Assembly (NCBI GenBank): GCA_913057765.1 | Contig: CAJXPH010000117.1 | Coordinates: forward strand, 1-8,320 | Length of the DNA: 8,320 bases | Origin: an uncultured Campylobacteraceae bacterium | GTDB lineage: Bacteria > Campylobacterota > Campylobacteria > Campylobacterales > Arcobacteraceae | Direction: 5' to 3' | Shown here: positions 6,461 to 8,320 of the stretch, piece after piece | Numbering within the stretch: position 1 is the stretch's first letter | Layout of the letters: each line of letters starts with the position of its first letter | The notes under the pieces: generated by a model | The model's database searches: none | What the model was told of the DNA's origin: nothing | The model's input: only the letters and a program-made list of their open reading frames with translations | Made by a program: the position numbers and the translations under genes

Positions 6461-6860
6461 ATTTTTTCTTATTTTCTTATTTAGTATAAGTCTCTTTGCA
6501 AATAGTCTAGCTGTTATAGTTTCAAAAGATTCAAAAATAAATAACATATCAAAAAAAGAGCTTTCTAAAATCTTTTTATCAAAAACAAAAAGACTTCCCT
6601 TTGGAGAAAAATCAGTTGTTGTTGAAAGTACTAATAAATTATATCAATCAAAATTTTATAAAAATGTATGTAATAAAAATAAAAAGCAGTTAAAAAAATA
6701 TTGGGCAAAGATGATATTTACAGGACGTGGACAACCTCCTAAAAAAATAAAAACTATAAATGAATTGATTGTATTTATAAAAAATAATAGAAATGCTATA
6801 TCTTATATCCCTTTTGAATATATAAACGATGATATAAAAGTAATCATGGAGATAAAATAA
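6447..6860 (+). CDS. Small PstS-like periplasmic substrate-binding protein
   Basis: Predicted secreted protein of the phosphate-binding (PstS/PBP-like) family, here 137 aa, less than half of a full PstS (about 320 aa). Residues 1-18 are a signal peptide (Lys5, hydrophobic 6-17, likely cleavage after Ala18 in LFA). Family-like stretches are SKKELSKIFLSKTKRLPFGE (35-54), where full-length relatives have a Gly-Lys-x-x-x-W-x-x-G pattern, then KKYWAKMIFTGRGQPP (83-98) and the AISYIP end motif (117-122), matching the usual GxIGYV. GGAAG (6437-6441) lies five bases before the ATG. The gene overlaps the porin by 14 bases and its TAA shares one base with the kinase ATG, so translation is probably coupled. 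No ABC permease or ATPase gene is present, which suggests a sensing rather than transport role. The ligand cannot be read from the sequence. Confidence 0.78.
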   Translation: MLFFKFFLIFLFSISLFANSLAVIVSKDSKINNISKKELSKIFLSKTKRLPFGEKSVVVESTNKLYQSKFYKNVCNKNKKQLKKYWAKMIFTGRGQPPKKIKTINELIVFIKNNRNAISYIPFEYINDDIKVIMEIK

Positions 6861-8271
6861 TGTTCTTTAAACTTTCAATCTTTCATAAAATGTTAATAGC
6901 TCCACTCTTAGCTGTAACACTGTTTGGCCTTTTTATTATAAATATTTATATTCAACAAATAGAGGGAAAAGAATATATGGATTCCATATATCAAAAGCAT
7001 TTTCCAGTTTTAAATATAGCAAATGAAAATATAATACTCTTAGATAATATAATAAGGGTTGTTGAAGATGCTGTTGCCGCGGAAGAAGAGGCTTGGCTTG
7101 AAAATAGTATAGAATATAAAAAAAGTATTGAAGAAAATTTAAAAATATTAAATAAACTTGGAATAGATAAACAAAGTATATTAAATATTCAAAATCTTTT
7201 CCAAAAATATTTTGATACAACAATACAGCTTTCTACTTTAATGTTACAGGGGAGTGAAGATTGGAACAAAGTAGAAAGATTAACAAATAATATGATGGAA
7301 TATTTAAAGAATACTAGAATAGTATTTAAAAGTTTTCAAGAGGAACAGAAAAAGAATTTACAATATACGATAGATAAAACAAATCTATATGGAGAAAAAA
7401 TACTTTATCTTGGTATAGTTATTGGAGTAATCTCTTTAGCCCTTATTGTACTTCTTACAGTATTTCTGTCTTTATCAACTAAGAAATCTTTAAAAGAACT
7501 TTTAAACTCTGTAAAAAATATAGCAGAGGGTAACCCTGATTTCTCAAAAAGATTAAAGAAGAATAGTAATGATGAGCTTGGAGAATTAGTAGAGGAATTT
7601 AACACATTTACAAAAAAACTTCAAAAAGATTATGAAGAATTAGCTGTTGCAAAGTTTGAAGCAGAAACAGCAAATAAAATTAAAAGTGAATTTGTTGCTA
7701 ATATGTCTCATGAAATAAGAACACCACTTAATGCGATTATAGGTTTTTCAGAGCTTTTAAATAAAACTGAAGTTAGTTCAAAGCAAAGAAGTTATTTAGA
7801 ATCTATTACTTCAGGTGGGGATACTTTGCTTTCTATTATTAATGATATTTTAGATATATCCAAAATTGAAGCAGGAAAACTAGAAGCTGAATATGAAAAA
7901 GTATCTTTTTCAATGCTCTTAAACGATATAAAAAGTATCTTTTTTCAAAAGGCAAAAGATAAAAAACTGGATATAAAACTATCGATAGATCCTAAACTTC
8001 CATCTTTTGTATTTTCTGATGAAATAAGGGTTAAACAAATACTTTTAAATATAGTAGGGAATGCTATAAAATTTACTCATAAAGGATATATCGAAATCAA
8101 TCTTTTAACATCAAATTTTAATAATAATAGAATTAATCTTCAAATAGATATAAAAGATACTGGTATTGGAATTCCTAAGGAACAACAAAAGAAAATCTTT
8201 GAAAGTTTCGTACAACAAGATGGTCAAAGTAACAGACAATATGGTGGTACTGGTTTAGGTCTTGCTATTTG
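6860..8271 (+). CDS. Membrane-bound sensor histidine kinase, 3' end missing
   Basis: Inner-membrane sensor kinase, 470 complete residues before the adapter cuts it. Segments in order: TM1 (11-31); a helical, acidic periplasmic sensor of about 150 residues; TM2 (181-205); HAMP linker (about 206-258); a short coiled coil; then HisKA with the phospho-accepting His284 in SHEIRTPLN. The ATPase domain shows the N box with Asn401 (NIVGNAIKFT), G1 with Asp433 (DTGIGIP), the F box (IFESF, 446-450) and G2 (GGTGLGLAI, 462-470). All catalytic boxes are intact. The sequence after G2, including any receiver or HPt domain, is missing; SHEIRTPLN-type kinases are often hybrids. GGAG (6848-6851) lies eight bases before the ATG, which overlaps the previous stop as TAATG. 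The frame stays open through the adapter, so automated translation would add 17 false residues. All nine arginines are AGA or AGG. Confidence 0.93.
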
Positions 8272-8320
8272 CTGTCTCTTATACACATCTCCGAGCCCAC
8301 GAGACCAGAGAGGATCTCGT
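8272..8320 (-). other. Untrimmed Illumina Nextera i7-side adapter (synthetic)
   Basis: CTGTCTCTTATACACATCT (8272-8290) is the reverse complement of the Tn5 mosaic end. It is followed by CCGAGCCCACGAGAC (8291-8305), the Nextera read-2 side, then CAGAGAGG (8306-8313), which matches the i7 index I know as N708, and ATCTCGT, the start of the P7 primer. It is not genomic and truncates the kinase gene. Confidence 0.98.

Noticed and set aside
6936..7605. Minus-strand frames of 95 and 66 codons inside the kinase gene
   Set aside because: They are antisense to the sensor and HAMP regions of a well-supported kinase and have Leu/Tyr-rich or Ser/Phe-rich translations without motifs.
44..8271. tRNA, rRNA, CRISPR arrays, insertion sequences or prophage genes
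   Set aside because: Reading both strands I saw no cloverleaf with a T-arm motif, no rRNA segments, no spaced repeat array and no transposase, integrase or phage protein.
25..8290. Inverted 19-bp Tn5 mosaic ends flanking the whole window, looking like a Tn5-type transposon
   Set aside because: They are continuous with Nextera primer and index sequence outside, and there is no transposase or target-site duplication context. They are library adapters.

Overview
The window is one assembled fragment with synthetic sequence at both ends. Positions 1-43 and 8272-8320 are Illumina Nextera (Tn5) library adapters with index bases, so the biological insert is 44-8271 (8,228 bp). It is strongly A+T-rich and bacterial. 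The gene set fits the Campylobacterota, most likely the Arcobacter group: glutaminyl-tRNA synthetase fused to a YqeY tail, a signal-peptide porin, a hybrid-type sensor kinase and AGA-dominated arginine codons. The taxonomic call is inference from gene style, not from a marker gene.

Layout: a PLP-dependent aminotransferase (79-1227, +) converges on glutaminyl-tRNA synthetase (1273-3522, -), and a strong hairpin terminator lies between them. Upstream of glnS, also on the minus strand and behind its own hairpin, is an alanine dehydrogenase/PNT-family enzyme of the type usually annotated N5-(carboxyethyl)ornithine synthase (3755-4930, -). A 441-bp gene-free region (4931-5371) follows. It holds a 16-bp near-palindrome, a symmetric -10-like element, a potentially structured transcript ending in a T-run, an 18-bp tandem repeat with a 20-bp period, and a TATAAT box.

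On the plus strand a tightly packed cluster follows: an outer-membrane beta-barrel porin (5372-6460), a small PstS-like periplasmic binding protein (6447-6860, 14-bp overlap) and a membrane-bound sensor histidine kinase (6860 onward, TAATG overlap). The kinase is cut by the adapter just after its G2 box. The shared operon suggests one pathway: a solute passes the porin, is bound by the PstS-like protein or acts directly in the periplasm, and is read by the kinase. The ligand is unknown. This three-gene sensory cluster and its repeat-bearing promoter region are the most interesting part of the window. The other genes are metabolic or translation functions without evident links to each other.
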